Positions 24,081 through 33,417 of a stretch of DNA of 64,000 nucleotides are shown one piece after another; position 1 is the stretch's first letter, and each line of letters starts with the position of its first letter. The notes beneath the pieces are model-generated. The model was not told where the DNA came from and did not search any database. It saw only the letters and a program-made list of their open reading frames with translations. Origin of the DNA: Pseudomonas sp. EpS/L25 (GTDB lineage: Bacteria > Pseudomonadota > Gammaproteobacteria > Pseudomonadales > Pseudomonadaceae). Both the position numbers and the translations under genes were made by a program. The stretch spans positions 746,263-810,262 of the forward strand of contig NZ_LNUP01000002.1 of the NCBI RefSeq assembly GCF_001512295.1, given 5' to 3'.

Positions 24081-25285
24081 CGCAACAGCTCCAGGGCATT
24101 GTCCAGCGCGGTAAAGAAGCGCTGCAAGTCGCCGGCATCGTTGTACAGACCCAGGGAGACCCGCAGCGCACCGGGCGCCTGCAGCGTCTGGAACAGCGGC
24201 ATGGCGCAGTGCTGACCGGCACGCACGGCGATGCCCTGTTCACCCAGCAGGTGGGAGAGGTCGCCGACATCGATGCCCGCGACCTGGAAGCTGGCCAGGG
24301 CGATTTGGGGTTCACCCAGCACCTGGACGCCGTCGCGGGCAGCCAGCCCGGCCAGCAGCTTCAGACTCAGCGCCTGCTCGTGACCGCGGATGAGCGTCTC
24401 GTCCTGCGCCTGCAGCCAGTCCACCGCCGCGCCCAGGGCGATGGCCGCGCCGATGGGTGGCGTCCCCGCCTCGAAGCCCATGGGCGCGGCATGGAACCGG
24501 GCCTCGCTGAAGGTGGTGTGCTGCACCATCTCGCCGCCGAATTGCCAGGGCTTGAGCTGCGCCAGGCAGTCGGCCTTGCTCCAGAGCACGCCGATGGCTT
24601 CCGGCGCATAGAGCTTGTGGCCGGAGAAGACATAGAAGTCGGCATCGAAGTCGCCCGGGCGATGGCGGCCATGGACGGCACCCTGGGCGCCGTCCACCAC
24701 CAGCCAGGCCGGCGAACGGGCCCGCACCAGCTCGGCGAGTTCCGCCAGCGGTTGCCAGGTGCCGAGCACGTTGGACAGCTGGCTGACCGCGACCACGCGG
24801 GTCCTGGGACCCAGCAACCGCACGGCGGCCTCCAGGTCAAGATGACCGCTCGGGGTCAGGGGGATGACCTTCAGGTGCAGGCCCCGGCGCCGGGCCAACT
24901 GCTGCCAGGGCAGCAGATTGGCATGGTGCTCCAGGGCGCTGATGAGGATCTCGTCACCCGCCGCGAAAGCATCTTCAAGACCGTAGGCCAGCAGATTGAG
25001 CGCCTCGGTCGCGCCGCGGGTCAGCACCACCTCGTGCGGCGAGGCGGCGCCCAGCCAGGCGGCGATCCGCCCCCGGGCGCCTTCGTAGGCGGCGGTGGCG
25101 CGCTCGGCAGCCCAGTGCTGGGCGCGGTGCACATTGGCCGCGCCCAGGCGGTAGCTGGCCAGCAGGGCATCCAGCACCACCTGGGGCTTCTGCGCCGTGG
25201 CGGCGCTGTCGAGGTAGGTAATGCCGTCGGCGGCGAAGGCGGCGAAGGCCGGAAACTCGGCTCGCCAGGGGGAGGGTAGCGACAT
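24077..25285 (-). CDS. csdA: Cysteine desulfurase, CsdA/SufS type
   Basis: The 402-residue PLP enzyme releases sulfur from cysteine as an enzyme-bound persulfide. The PLP Lys lies in YVFSGHKLYAPEAIGVLW and the active-site Cys in VRAGQHCAMPLF, the short class-II loop that needs a SufE partner. ATG 25285 is preceded by CGGAG; an in-frame upstream extension to 25393 has no support. Neighbouring csdE is translationally coupled. Confidence 0.92.
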   Translation of the reverse strand: MSLPSPWRAEFPAFAAFAADGITYLDSAATAQKPQVVLDALLASYRLGAANVHRAQHWAAERATAAYEGARGRIAAWLGAASPHEVVLTRGATEALNLLAYGLEDAFAAGDEILISALEHHANLLPWQQLARRRGLHLKVIPLTPSGHLDLEAAVRLLGPRTRVVAVSQLSNVLGTWQPLAELAELVRARSPAWLVVDGAQGAVHGRHRPGDFDADFYVFSGHKLYAPEAIGVLWSKADCLAQLKPWQFGGEMVQHTTFSEARFHAAPMGFEAGTPPIGAAIALGAAVDWLQAQDETLIRGHEQALSLKLLAGLAARDGVQVLGEPQIALASFQVAGIDVGDLSHLLGEQGIAVRAGQHCAMPLFQTLQAPGALRVSLGLYNDAGDLQRFFTALDNALELLR

Positions 25286-25335
25286 GGCGACAACTCCGGG
25301 GTAGCCCGCCCGTGGCGGGCTGCCCGGTGGTGGAC

Positions 25336-26370
25336 TCAGTTGTGCGCGTGCAGCGCTTCGTTGAGTTCGATGGCGGTCTTGTTGGTCTTGCATTCGACCG
25401 CGCCGGTTTCCGAATTGCGGCGCAGCAGCAGATCGCTCTGACCGGCCAGCTCGCGCGCCTTGACCACCCGCACCAGCTGGTTCTGGTCGTCCAGCACGGC
25501 AACCTTGGTACCCGCGGTCACATAGAGACCGGACTCCACGGTGCAGCGATCACCCAGCGGGATGCCGATGCCGGCGTTGGCGCCGATCAGGCAGCCTTCG
25601 CCGACGCTGATGATGATGTTGCCACCGCCCGACAGGGTGCCCATGGTGGAGCAGCCGCCGCCCAGGTCCGAGCCCTTGCCGACGAAGACGCCCGCGGAGA
25701 CGCGGCCTTCGATCATGCCCGGGCCGGCGGTACCGGCGTTGAAGTTGACGAAACCTTCGTGCATCACCGTGGTGCCTTCACCCACGTAGGCGCCCAGGCG
25801 TACCCGGGCGGTATCGGCGATGCGCACGCCGGCCGGCACCACGTAGTCGGTCATCTTGGGGAATTTGTCCACCGAGAAGACTTCCAGCAGCTTGCCGCGC
25901 AGGCGGGCTTCCAGTTGCTCGGCCGGCAGCTCGGCCAGGTCCACCGCACCCTGGTTGGTCCAGGCGACGTTGGGCAGCAGGGCGAAGATGCCGCTCAGGT
26001 TCAGGCCGTGGGGCTTCACCAGACGATGGGACAGCAGGTGCAGCTTCAGGTAGGCCTCGGGGGTGGAGGCGGGGGCGGCATCTTCGGCCAGCAGGGTGGC
26101 CACCAGCGGCTTGGTGCTTTCGGCCAGGCGGGTCAGCAGGGCCGACTGCACGGCATCGATGCCCTTGAGCGCCTCGGCCAGACCACGGGCCTGGGCAGGC
26201 GCGAAGGCGATGGCCTGGTTGCCGCCCTGGTAGTCGAGCAGGGGCGCGACCGCCGCCACCAGCTCGGGAGCGGGATTCAGCAGGGGCTGTGCATAGAAGA
26301 CTTCCAGCCAGGCGTCCTGGCGATTCTGGGTGCCGACACCGAAGGCGATACTGAAGAGGGCATTCGACAT
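25336..26370 (-). CDS. dapD: 2,3,4,5-tetrahydropyridine-2,6-dicarboxylate N-succinyltransferase
   Basis: The 344-residue enzyme performs the succinylation step of lysine and meso-diaminopimelate synthesis. The central hexapeptide-repeat left-handed beta-helix is visible (GAYVGEGTTVMHEGFVNFNAGT, SVGEGCLIGANAGIGIPLGDRC). The length equals that of the long Pseudomonas-type DapD, which has an N-terminal extension compared with the E. coli enzyme. A palindrome with stem AGCCCGCC (25303-25322) separates it from csdA and may attenuate read-through. Confidence 0.95.
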   Translation of the reverse strand: MSNALFSIAFGVGTQNRQDAWLEVFYAQPLLNPAPELVAAVAPLLDYQGGNQAIAFAPAQARGLAEALKGIDAVQSALLTRLAESTKPLVATLLAEDAAPASTPEAYLKLHLLSHRLVKPHGLNLSGIFALLPNVAWTNQGAVDLAELPAEQLEARLRGKLLEVFSVDKFPKMTDYVVPAGVRIADTARVRLGAYVGEGTTVMHEGFVNFNAGTAGPGMIEGRVSAGVFVGKGSDLGGGCSTMGTLSGGGNIIISVGEGCLIGANAGIGIPLGDRCTVESGLYVTAGTKVAVLDDQNQLVRVVKARELAGQSDLLLRRNSETGAVECKTNKTAIELNEALHAHN

Positions 26371-26443
26371 AAGACTGTTCCTTTGCAGAGGCACCGATCC
26401 GGGCGGTGCGAAATGTGCGGTAGTGAGGGCGGTGGCCGCGGGG

Positions 26444-26806
26444 TCAGTTCAGGGCCGCGGCATAGAGCTCGGGCTTGAAGCCCAGTAGGGTACGGTCGCC
26501 GAGATCGAGCACGGGTCGCTTGATCATCGAAGGCTGCGCCAGCATCAGGTCGATGGCCCTGGCGGTATCCAGGTCGGCCTTCTGGGCCTCGTCGAGCTTG
26601 CGGAAGGTGGTGCCGGCGCGATTGAGCACCTTGTCCCAGCCATGTTCCGCGCACCAGGCTGCCAGCCGTTCGCGGTCGATGCCGCTCTGCTTGTAGTCAT
26701 GGAAGTGATAGGCCTGGCCATGCTCGTCGAGCCATTGGCGGGCCTTCTTCATGGTGTCACAGGCCTTGATGCCGTAGAGGCTCAGGCCACTGGCCGCTAC
26801 GGGCAT
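26444..26806 (-). CDS. ArsC/Spx-family reductase (YffB-like)
   Basis: The 120-residue thioredoxin-fold protein of the ArsC family has a single N-terminal Cys (LYGIKACDTMKKARQWLDEHG), the position used by YffB-like and ArsC-like proteins, and RPVLDLGDRTLLGFKP near the end. YffB-like proteins are thought to handle glutathione-dependent thiol reduction rather than arsenate. It sits upstream of dapD on the same strand, as in P. aeruginosa. ATG 26806 follows CAGGAGAA. Confidence 0.88.
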   Translation of the reverse strand: MPVAASGLSLYGIKACDTMKKARQWLDEHGQAYHFHDYKQSGIDRERLAAWCAEHGWDKVLNRAGTTFRKLDEAQKADLDTARAIDLMLAQPSMIKRPVLDLGDRTLLGFKPELYAAALN

Positions 26807-26829
26807 GGCGTTCTCCTGCGAAAGACTAA

Positions 26830-27026
26830 GAGCCTGTTCAAAGTCTGCTGCGCGTCGGCCAAACTGCGTTGAAAATGGCTTCGGAATGCTCATTTACCAC
26901 TCGTAAACTCCGCTTCCTCAGCCCTTTGGTTCGCTGGCGCTTACCCTACGGGCCAGCCGTTGGCTGTTACTCCCGTTGGTCGTTGCGCCCTGTTTGGCTC
27001 CAGCTCGCGAGCCTTTGAACAGGCTC
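26830..27026 (-). repeat. Family II MITE-like element, copy D (long form)
   Basis: This 197-bp element has clear termini, GAGCCTGTTCAAAG and CTTTGAACAGGCTC, flanked by perfect TAA triplets (26827-26829 and 27027-27029), a target-site duplication of the TNA type. It contains the core in reverse (GGAATGCTCATTTACCACTCGTAAA, GCTTCCTCAG) and lacks the TCGGACC insert. It shares with copy C an extra segment of about 60 bp (GGGCCAGCCGTTGGCTGTTA, CTCCCGTTGGTCGT). It lies between the ArsC-like gene and zapG. Confidence 0.85.
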
Positions 27027-27139
27027 TAACAACCGCGGATTATGCCATGACGGGCCGGAAAAGGGCCGGGCGTCGCGCCTTGAGTGACGAGGGCCGGCGC
27101 CGGAAAGCGAAAGGCCGGGGGAGTCCCCGGCCTTGGCGA

Positions 27140-27580
27140 TCAACCGCGGCTTTTCACGCCGTAGGTTTCGTCCAGGGTGCCGGGTGCGCCGTCGCCCTTG
27201 GGCGCGTAGTCCCGCGGCGCTTCGGTCGGGCCGTCGATGCGCTCGCGACTGGACGGGTAGCGCTGCTCGGCGCTGTGCAGCGAGGCCAGCAGGTGCTGAC
27301 GGGTCAGCTCGTCCTGGGCCAGGCGCTCGGCGCCTTCGGACAGGTGCGACTGCATGTCCTGGTAGGTCTGGGTCAGCTTGCGCACCAGGCCAGCAGTGGT
27401 GCTGAAGTGGCTGGTGACCTCGTGCTGGTAGTCGTCGAACTTCTTCTGCAGGTCATCCAGCTGGCGCTGCACCCGGCTCGGCGCGGCGCCCGGCACCAGG
27501 CGCGCCAGCAGAAAACCTATCCCGACCCCGATCAGCAGCGCGACCAGGGGCAACAACCAGGTAGTGAGCGACTGTTCCAC
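27140..27580 (-). CDS. zapG: YhcB/ZapG family (DUF1043) inner-membrane protein
   Basis: The 146-residue protein has a single N-terminal helix (WLLPLVALLIGVGIGFLLARLV), then a coiled coil (RQLDDLQKKFDDYQHEVTSHFSTTAGLVRKL) and a disordered tail. DUF1043 proteins are membrane-anchored factors connecting division and envelope synthesis (YhcB/ZapG in enterics). It is separated from the divergent hydrolase gene by about 185 bp. The layout matches P. aeruginosa PA4438-PA4441. Confidence 0.85.
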   Translation of the reverse strand: MEQSLTTWLLPLVALLIGVGIGFLLARLVPGAAPSRVQRQLDDLQKKFDDYQHEVTSHFSTTAGLVRKLTQTYQDMQSHLSEGAERLAQDELTRQHLLASLHSAEQRYPSSRERIDGPTEAPRDYAPKGDGAPGTLDETYGVKSRG

Positions 27581-27765
27581 GAAACTTCCTCTATGAGCGG
27601 CTTTGCTTTACGGTAACGGCAGACCGGCGAGCCTGTACACTGGGTTGCGTCTTCTGCCATTCGCTGGGCGTCATCATACCCCGCACTCAGGCATCGCGCA
27701 GGATCGACCCTATCAAAATCAATTCCTTGGATGAGCACTGTGCGTCCGAGGTCACGGAGTCAAAC

Positions 27766-28401
27766 GTGTCAGCCCGTGAAGAATCCCGGCTGCTGGAGGG
27801 CCCTGCGGGCACTCTGGAGGCCCTGTACCAGAGTCCGGTCGAACCCCTCGGTGCGGTCCTGCTCTGTCATCCCCATCCGCTCCATGGGGGCACCCTGCAG
27901 AACAAGGTGGTCGCCACCCTGCAGCGCATTGCCCGTGACGCGGGGCAGGCCACCCTCAGATTCAATTTCCGTGGCGTCGGTGTCAGCACCGGCGTCCATG
28001 CCGGCGGCGAAGGCGAGATCGACGATGCCGCGGCCGCCGTGGCCTGGCTGCGCGAGCGCCATCCCGATCTGCCGCTGACCCTTTGCGGTTTCTCCTTCGG
28101 CGCCTGCGTCGCCGCCTGCCTGGGTGGTCATCTGGAGGGTGAGGGTGTGGCGGTGGAGCGCCTGTTCATGCTGGCGCCGCCCGTGGAGCGCTTCGCGGTC
28201 GACGGCCGTCTGCCGCAGCGTGCGCGCCTCACGGTCATCCAGCCCGAGGCCGACGAGGTAGTGACCCCCGCGCGGGTCTACGCCTGGTCCGCCGCCCTCG
28301 ACCAACCTCACGAACTGCTCCGCGTGCCCGAGTGCAGCCACTTCTTCCATGGCAAACTCGTCGAACTCAAGGAACTGGTCCTGCCGCGCCTGCAGGCCTG
28401 A
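27766..28401 (+). CDS. Alpha/beta hydrolase (YfeE/dienelactone-hydrolase-like)
   Basis: The protein is 211 residues from GTG 27766, which follows ACGGAG; an in-frame TTG at 27727 lacks a ribosome-binding site. The alpha/beta-hydrolase fold shows an early CHPHPLHGG motif, a nucleophile elbow GFSFGA and a late His in ECSHFFHG. The HPHP motif is that of the small PA4440-like hydrolases found next to trpS; the substrate is unknown. Confidence 0.8.
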   Translation: MSAREESRLLEGPAGTLEALYQSPVEPLGAVLLCHPHPLHGGTLQNKVVATLQRIARDAGQATLRFNFRGVGVSTGVHAGGEGEIDDAAAAVAWLRERHPDLPLTLCGFSFGACVAACLGGHLEGEGVAVERLFMLAPPVERFAVDGRLPQRARLTVIQPEADEVVTPARVYAWSAALDQPHELLRVPECSHFFHGKLVELKELVLPRLQA

Positions 28402-28445
28402 CCTCTTCAGCCCAAGCCCTCGTCTCTCGGATTTCCAGCGCTTCC

Positions 28446-29795
28446 ATGACCACTCGCATCCTTACTGGCATCACCACCACCGGTACTCCGCACCTGGGCA
28501 ACTACGCCGGGGCCATCCGTCCCGCCATCCGCGCCAGCCTGGCCGATGATGCCGACTCCTTCTATTTCCTCGCCGACTACCACGCCCTGATCAAGTGCGA
28601 CGACCCCGCACGCATCCAGCGTTCGCGCCTGGAGATCGCCGCCACCTGGCTGGCCAGCGGCCTGGATCCGGAGCGGGTGACCTTCTATCGCCAGTCCGAC
28701 ATCCCCGAGATCCCCGAACTGACCTGGCTGCTCACCTGCGTCGCCGGCAAGGGCCTGCTCAATCGCGCTCATGCCTACAAGGCCGCGGTCGACCGCAACC
28801 TGGAGCAGGGCGAGGATCCCGATGCCGGGGTCACCATGGGGCTCTATAGCTACCCGGTGCTGATGGCCGCGGACATCCTCATGTTCAACGCCTTGCGCGT
28901 GCCGGTCGGGCGCGACCAGATCCAGCACGTGGAAATGGCTCGCGACATCGGTCAGCGCTTCAACCACCTGTTCGGCAACGGGCGCGACTATTTCGCCCTG
29001 CCCGAGGCGGTCATCGAGGAAAGCGTCTCCACCTTGCCCGGCCTCGACGGCCGCAAGATGTCCAAGAGCTACGACAACACCATTCCGCTGTTCGGCAGCG
29101 CCAAGCAACTCAAGGACGCCATCGCCCGCATCGTTACCGATTCGCGCTTGCCCGGCGAGCCCAAGGACCCTGACAGCGCCCATCTATTCACCCTCTACCA
29201 GGCCTTCGCCACCCCCGAACAGAGCGTGGCCTTCCGCGAAGCCCTGCTTGGCGGCCTGGCCTGGGGCGAAGCCAAGGGCCAACTGTTCGAACTGCTCGAC
29301 GCCGAACTGGGCGAGGCCCGCGAGCGCTACGCGGCGCTGATCGCCCGTCCCGATGATCTGGAAGAAATCCTGCTGGCCGGCGCCGCCAAGGCTCGCCGCT
29401 ATGCCACGCCCTTCCTCGGCGAACTACGCGAAGCCGTGGGCTTGCGCTCGCTCAAGACCCAGGTCGCCACCGGCAGCACCAAGAAGAAGGCCAGCAAAAC
29501 CGCCCGCTTCGTCAGCTTCCGCGAGAGCGACGGCAGCTTCCGCTTCCGCCTGCTCGATGCCGACGGTACCGAGCTGGCGCTGTCGCTTCCCTTCGCCGAA
29601 GCCAAGACCGCCGGCATCACCAGCAAGCAGCTGGTTACGGCGCCGGCTACCGTCGTGGCGGCTGAGGGCAACGGCTTCCAGCTGCTGCTGGGCGATCAGG
29701 TGGTAGCCGAGGGCGTCGCCATCGATTCTCCCGCCGCGCGCGATGCGCTGATCGAACGCACCCGGACCGCGCTCGCACAACTGGCCGAGTCCTAA
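28446..29795 (+). CDS. trpS: Tryptophanyl-tRNA synthetase
   Basis: The 449-residue class-I synthetase has a HIGH-type motif [10 protein letters not shown] and the KMSKS loop [10 protein letters not shown]. It is about 110 residues longer than the E. coli enzyme because of a C-terminal extension (from about residue 340) that is typical of Pseudomonas TrpS and resembles an added beta-rich domain. No strong Shine-Dalgarno is seen before the ATG. It is followed by a long hairpin and zapE. Confidence 0.95.
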   Translation: MTTRILTGITTTGTPHLGNYAGAIRPAIRASLADDADSFYFLADYHALIKCDDPARIQRSRLEIAATWLASGLDPERVTFYRQSDIPEIPELTWLLTCVAGKGLLNRAHAYKAAVDRNLEQGEDPDAGVTMGLYSYPVLMAADILMFNALRVPVGRDQIQHVEMARDIGQRFNHLFGNGRDYFALPEAVIEESVSTLPGLDGRKMSKSYDNTIPLFGSAKQLKDAIARIVTDSRLPGEPKDPDSAHLFTLYQAFATPEQSVAFREALLGGLAWGEAKGQLFELLDAELGEARERYAALIARPDDLEEILLAGAAKARRYATPFLGELREAVGLRSLKTQVATGSTKKKASKTARFVSFRESDGSFRFRLLDADGTELALSLPFAEAKTAGITSKQLVTAPATVVAAEGNGFQLLLGDQVVAEGVAIDSPAARDALIERTRTALAQLAES

Positions 29796-29804
29796 AGGGC
29801 ACCC

Positions 29805-29837
29805 GCGGTCCCCGGCGTTGTCAACGCCAGGGACCGC
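29805..29837. terminator. Strong hairpin between trpS and zapE
   Basis: GCGGTCCC and GGCGTTG pair with CAACGCC and GGGACCGC, giving a 15-bp stem with one mismatch and a minimal loop. A T-run follows only 20 bp later (29855-29861). It could be an attenuating or processing structure rather than a classical terminator, since zapE starts 44 bp downstream. Confidence 0.5.
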
Positions 29838-29880
29838 CATTACAGTGACCACCCTTTTTTCCACCCGACCAGAAGCCGCC

Positions 29881-30975
29881 ATGACCCCCCTCGAGCGTTA
29901 CCAGGCCGACCTCAAGCGCCCGGAGTTTTTCTACGATGCTGCCCAGGAAGAGGCCGTCCGCCACCTGCAACGGCTCTATGATGACTTGCTCGCCGAGCCC
30001 GCCGCCAAGGGCGGTCTGTTCGGCAAGCTGCTCGGGCGCAAGACGGTCACCCCAATCAAGGGCCTGTATTTCTGGGGCGGGGTAGGGCGCGGCAAGACCT
30101 ACCTGGTCGATACCTTCTACGACGCCCTGCCGTTCAAGCAGAAGATGCGCACCCACTTCCACCGCTTCATGAAGCGTGTCCACGAAGAGCTGCGCACCCT
30201 CAAGGGCGAGAAGAATCCCCTGACCATCATCGCCCGGCGCTTCGCCGACGAGGCGCGGGTGATCTGCTTCGACGAATTCTTCGTTTCCGACATCACCGAC
30301 GCCATGATCCTGGCGACCCTGCTCGAAGAGCTGTTCAAGAACGGCGTGAGTCTGGTCGCCACCTCGAACATCGTGCCCGACGGCCTCTACAAGGACGGCC
30401 TGCAGCGCGCGCGCTTCCTGCCGGCCATCGCGCTGCTCAAGGAGCATACCGAGATCGTCAACGTCGACAGCGGCGTGGACTATCGCCTGCGCGCCCTGGA
30501 GCAGGCCCAGCTGTTTCACTATCCGCTGAGCGACGAGGTCGAGGCGGCGATGGCCAAGAGCTTCCGTTCGCTCACCGTCGAGTGCAACGACCTCTGCGAA
30601 GACGTGCCGCTGATGATCGAGAATCGCGAGATCCGTGCCCGTCGCACCTGCGAAGACGTCGCCTGGTTCGATTTCCGCGCCCTTTGCGACGGTCCGCGCA
30701 GTCAGAACGACTACATCGAGCTGGGCAAGATCTTCCAGACGGTGCTGGTCAGCAATGTCGAGCAGATGGATGCGCTCAAGGACGACATGGCGCGCCGCTT
30801 CATCAACCTGGTCGATGAATTCTACGATCGCCAGGTCAAGCTGATCCTGTCCGCCGAGGTCGAGCTCAAGGACCTCTATTCCGGCGGCCGCCTGGAGTTC
30901 GAATTCCAGCGCACCCTCAGTCGCCTGCTGGAAATGCAGTCCCACGAGTACCTGGCCCGTCCGCACAAGCCCTGA
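29881..30975 (+). CDS. zapE: Cell division protein ZapE (AFG1-like ATPase)
   Basis: The 364-residue ATPase has Walker A GGVGRGKT (residues 66-73), Walker B VICFDEFFVSD and the family SNIVPDGLYKDGLQR segment. ZapE interacts with FtsZ under stress, and the mitochondrial homologue AFG1/LACE1 is related. It follows trpS, as in P. aeruginosa (PA4438-PA4439). Confidence 0.93.
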   Translation: MTPLERYQADLKRPEFFYDAAQEEAVRHLQRLYDDLLAEPAAKGGLFGKLLGRKTVTPIKGLYFWGGVGRGKTYLVDTFYDALPFKQKMRTHFHRFMKRVHEELRTLKGEKNPLTIIARRFADEARVICFDEFFVSDITDAMILATLLEELFKNGVSLVATSNIVPDGLYKDGLQRARFLPAIALLKEHTEIVNVDSGVDYRLRALEQAQLFHYPLSDEVEAAMAKSFRSLTVECNDLCEDVPLMIENREIRARRTCEDVAWFDFRALCDGPRSQNDYIELGKIFQTVLVSNVEQMDALKDDMARRFINLVDEFYDRQVKLILSAEVELKDLYSGGRLEFEFQRTLSRLLEMQSHEYLARPHKP

Positions 30976-31029
30976 ACCCTGTCGGGGTTGGAGGATCAAT
31001 CCTTTGACTCAGGTTCTTGGGAGCAGCTC

Positions 31030-31731
31030 GTGAATTCCAACCCCTTCGCCGACTGGGACGGCTCGGCCGCCCAGGCGCGCATCCTGCAGAAGCAACTGGC
31101 CACCCAGGTCCGCCTGGATGACGACTTCGGCGCGCCGCGCCGTTACGCAGGGGTCGACGTGGGCTTCGAGGAAGGCGGCGCGATCACTCGCGCGGTGGCC
31201 GTCCTGCTGGATGCCGAGACCCTGCAGCCACTGGCCCATGCCATGGCCCGCATTCCCACCGTGATGCCCTATGTGCCGGGGCTGCTGTCCTTCCGCGAAC
31301 TCCCGGCACTGCTCCAGGCGCTGGAGGAGCTGCCGGAAACTCCCGATCTGGTGTTCTGCGACGGTCATGGCATCGCCCACCCGCGCCGCCTCGGTATCGC
31401 CGCCCATCTGGGCGTGGTCACCGGCCTACCGACCATCGGTGTCGCCAAGAAGATTCTTACCGGCCACCACGGCGAGCTGGCCGAAACCAGCGGCGCCCAG
31501 GTCGACTTGCTGGATCGCGAAGGGGCGGTGATAGGTTCGGTGCTGCGTAGCAAGGACAGAGTGAAGCCGCTGATCGTCTCGCCTGGTCACCGCGTCAGCC
31601 TGGCCACCGCTCCCAGGCTGGTCATGGCCTGCGTCAGACGCCATCGCCTGCCGGAACCGACGCGACTGGCGGACCACCTGGCCTCGCGTCGCCAGGGTTC
31701 GGTAGCGACCCAGGCGCTGTTTTCTTTCTAA
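31030..31731 (+). CDS. nfi: Deoxyinosine 3' endonuclease (endonuclease V)
   Basis: The 233-residue repair nuclease cuts DNA one base 3' of deoxyinosine. Conserved blocks include [10 protein letters not shown] (metal Asp), [31 protein letters not shown] (second acidic site) and [13 protein letters not shown] 31030 preceded by GGAG gives a length close to the E. coli enzyme; an in-frame TTG 42 bp upstream is less likely. It ends 200 bp upstream of rplM. Confidence 0.93.
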   Translation: MNSNPFADWDGSAAQARILQKQLATQVRLDDDFGAPRRYAGVDVGFEEGGAITRAVAVLLDAETLQPLAHAMARIPTVMPYVPGLLSFRELPALLQALEELPETPDLVFCDGHGIAHPRRLGIAAHLGVVTGLPTIGVAKKILTGHHGELAETSGAQVDLLDREGAVIGSVLRSKDRVKPLIVSPGHRVSLATAPRLVMACVRRHRLPEPTRLADHLASRRQGSVATQALFSF

Positions 31732-31867
31732 TTTGCGATTGCCTTTTTGTCCAAAACGGGTATCATGCCGCAGCTTTCTTGGCGGGGGATGCCTAAGCCT
31801 GCCGAGATCGCCGTAGCGGACGCCGACCCGAGCCCCCGAAGAGCGTCTGTTTCCGGCTGCCCCTGAC

Positions 31868-31896
31868 TTGTCTGGGGTTGCACTGTTGTGTAGAAT
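31868..31896 (+). promoter_or_regulatory. Sigma-70 promoter of rplM-rpsI
   Basis: TTGTCT (31868-31873), 17-bp spacer, TAGAAT (31891-31896), giving a predicted start near 31903 and a leader of about 35 nt before rplM. A second, upstream pair (TTGCCT 31739-31744, TATCAT 31761-31766) would give a longer leader that could hold a regulatory structure for this ribosomal operon. Confidence 0.55.
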
Positions 31897-31937
31897 TTGC
31901 CGTCTTTTTACCAGGGCGGCCTCTGAGGCCATAGAGA

Positions 31938-32366
31938 ATGAAAACTTTCACCGCAAAACCGGAAACCGTTAAGCGCGACTGGTACGTCGTCGACGCTGCT
32001 GGCCAGACTCTGGGTCGTCTGGCTACTGAAATTGCCACTCGCCTGCGTGGCAAGCACAAGCCCGAATACACCCCTCACGTTGACACCGGCGACTACATCG
32101 TCGTCATCAACGCCGAGCAGGTTCGTGTGACCGGTGCCAAGACTACCGACAAAATGTACTACCATCACTCCGGTTTCCCGGGTGGCATCAAGTCGATCAA
32201 CTTCGAAAAGCTGATCGCCCGTGCTCCCGAGCGCGTCATCGAGACCGCCGTCAAGGGTATGCTGCCGAAGAACCCGCTGGGCCGCGACATGTATCGCAAG
32301 CTCAAGGTGTACAAGGGTGCGAACCATCCGCACACCGCTCAGCAGCCCCAAGAACTCAAGTTTTAA
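31938..32366 (+). CDS. rplM: 50S ribosomal protein L13
   Basis: At 142 residues this is the exact bacterial length. It starts [20 protein letters not shown] and has the conserved [18 protein letters not shown] and [19 protein letters not shown] blocks. It is an early-assembly large-subunit protein and is followed by rpsI with a 15-bp gap, as nearly everywhere in bacteria. Confidence 0.98.
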   Translation: MKTFTAKPETVKRDWYVVDAAGQTLGRLATEIATRLRGKHKPEYTPHVDTGDYIVVINAEQVRVTGAKTTDKMYYHHSGFPGGIKSINFEKLIARAPERVIETAVKGMLPKNPLGRDMYRKLKVYKGANHPHTAQQPQELKF

Positions 32367-32381
32367 TCGGGATAGTAGAAC

Positions 32382-32774
32382 ATGTCGGCAACTCAAAATT
32401 ACGGTACCGGCCGTCGTAAGACTGCCACCGCTCGTGTCTTCCTCCGTCCGGGCACTGGCAAGATCTCCATCAACGATCGCACCCTGGATACCTTCTTCGG
32501 CCGCGAAACCGCGCGCATGGTCGTCCGTCAGCCCCTCGAGCTGACCGAGACCCTGGAGAAGTTCGACGTTTACGTTACCGTCGCTGGCGGTGGTGTGAGC
32601 GGCCAGGCCGGTGCCATCCGTCACGGCATCACCCGCGCCCTGATCGAGTACGACGAAGGCTACCGCAGCTCCCTGCGCAAAGCCGGCTACGTCACTCGTG
32701 ACGCCCGTGAAGTCGAGCGTAAGAAAGTCGGTCTGCGCAAAGCGCGTAAGCGTCCGCAGTACTCCAAGCGTTAA
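32382..32774 (+). CDS. rpsI: 30S ribosomal protein S9
   Basis: 130 residues with [21 protein letters not shown] at the start and the basic C-terminal tail ending RKRPQYSKR, which reaches the P-site tRNA. It forms an operon with rplM and ends in a strong intrinsic terminator. Confidence 0.98.
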   Translation: MSATQNYGTGRRKTATARVFLRPGTGKISINDRTLDTFFGRETARMVVRQPLELTETLEKFDVYVTVAGGGVSGQAGAIRHGITRALIEYDEGYRSSLRKAGYVTRDAREVERKKVGLRKARKRPQYSKR

Positions 32775-32793
32775 TCCTTCGGGATGCGCTCGA

Positions 32794-32823
32794 AAAACCC
32801 AGCCAAACGGCTGGGTTTTTTTA
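32794..32823 (+). terminator. Intrinsic terminator of rplM-rpsI
   Basis: AAACCCAGCC, a 4-base loop and GGCTGGGTTT followed directly by TTTTT; a textbook Rho-independent terminator 20 bp after the rpsI stop. Confidence 0.9.
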
Positions 32824-33374
32824 TGCCCGGGATCTTTCGGGCGACGGTGACAGGGGGCTTGGCTGGCGTCCTGGCCTAGGGGTTCTGTTGGAGGGTCTTC
32901 CGGTCGCTTCGCCAAGCTGCAATCTGAATGTTCAGGGCGAGCGGTTGACGCGGAGAATGTGGTCGTCGAATGGGGTGTCGTTTGAAATCTTTTCCTTGGT
33001 AATCCCAGGCAAGGCTCAGGCCGTGCCTCCAAGGCCTTGGGTCTCGCTGCGCTCGATACCTACTGGCGTCGAGTCGTTCAGGCGCTGTTGGTTGGATTGG
33101 GGCGCCATCGCCAAGGCGTAGCTGGCAGGTCGCGTCTGGGGCGTGCGGATGGGTATGGGGCGAAGCGGAACCATCGCTGGCAGGCGCTTGGGGCCCCAGG
33201 TCGCTGAGTGCTCTGGGTGGGAGGAGTGGCGCTATCGGCAAAGCCTGAACAGTCGCACCAGGTTGAGCGCCTGAGGCTGGGCCACTATCTCCGGCTTTGC
33301 CGTTGACGCGCTGGGGCGAGAGTCCCGTTCCCGGTATACAGCCTCGGTGCTAGGCCTCTCAAATCGCAGGAATA
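32824..33374. other. Gene-poor junction between rpsI and rne
   Basis: These roughly 550 bp contain no convincing gene: the open frames are short, off-family and proline/arginine-rich. In P. aeruginosa rpsI is followed by petABC, so this is a join between two otherwise conserved chromosomal blocks. A spaced inverted repeat (CGGCAAAGCC near 33238 and GGCTTTGCCG near 33295) is the only structure I see. A small RNA cannot be excluded. Confidence 0.5.
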
Positions 33375-33375
33375 A

Positions 33376-33403
33376 AAAAAGGGACGCCTGAGCGCCCCTT
33401 TCC
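33376..33403 (-). terminator. Intrinsic terminator of rne
   Basis: On the minus strand GGGGCGC-TCAG-GCGTCCC (one G-U pair) followed by TTTTTTTATT, about 15 bp after the rne stop codon. Confidence 0.8.
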
Positions 33404-33417
33404 GTTAACGCCAAGAA

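Noticed and set aside
32876-33241. A 121-codon frame in the rpsI-rne junction
   Set aside because: Pro/Arg-rich composition, no ribosome-binding site and no recognisable family.
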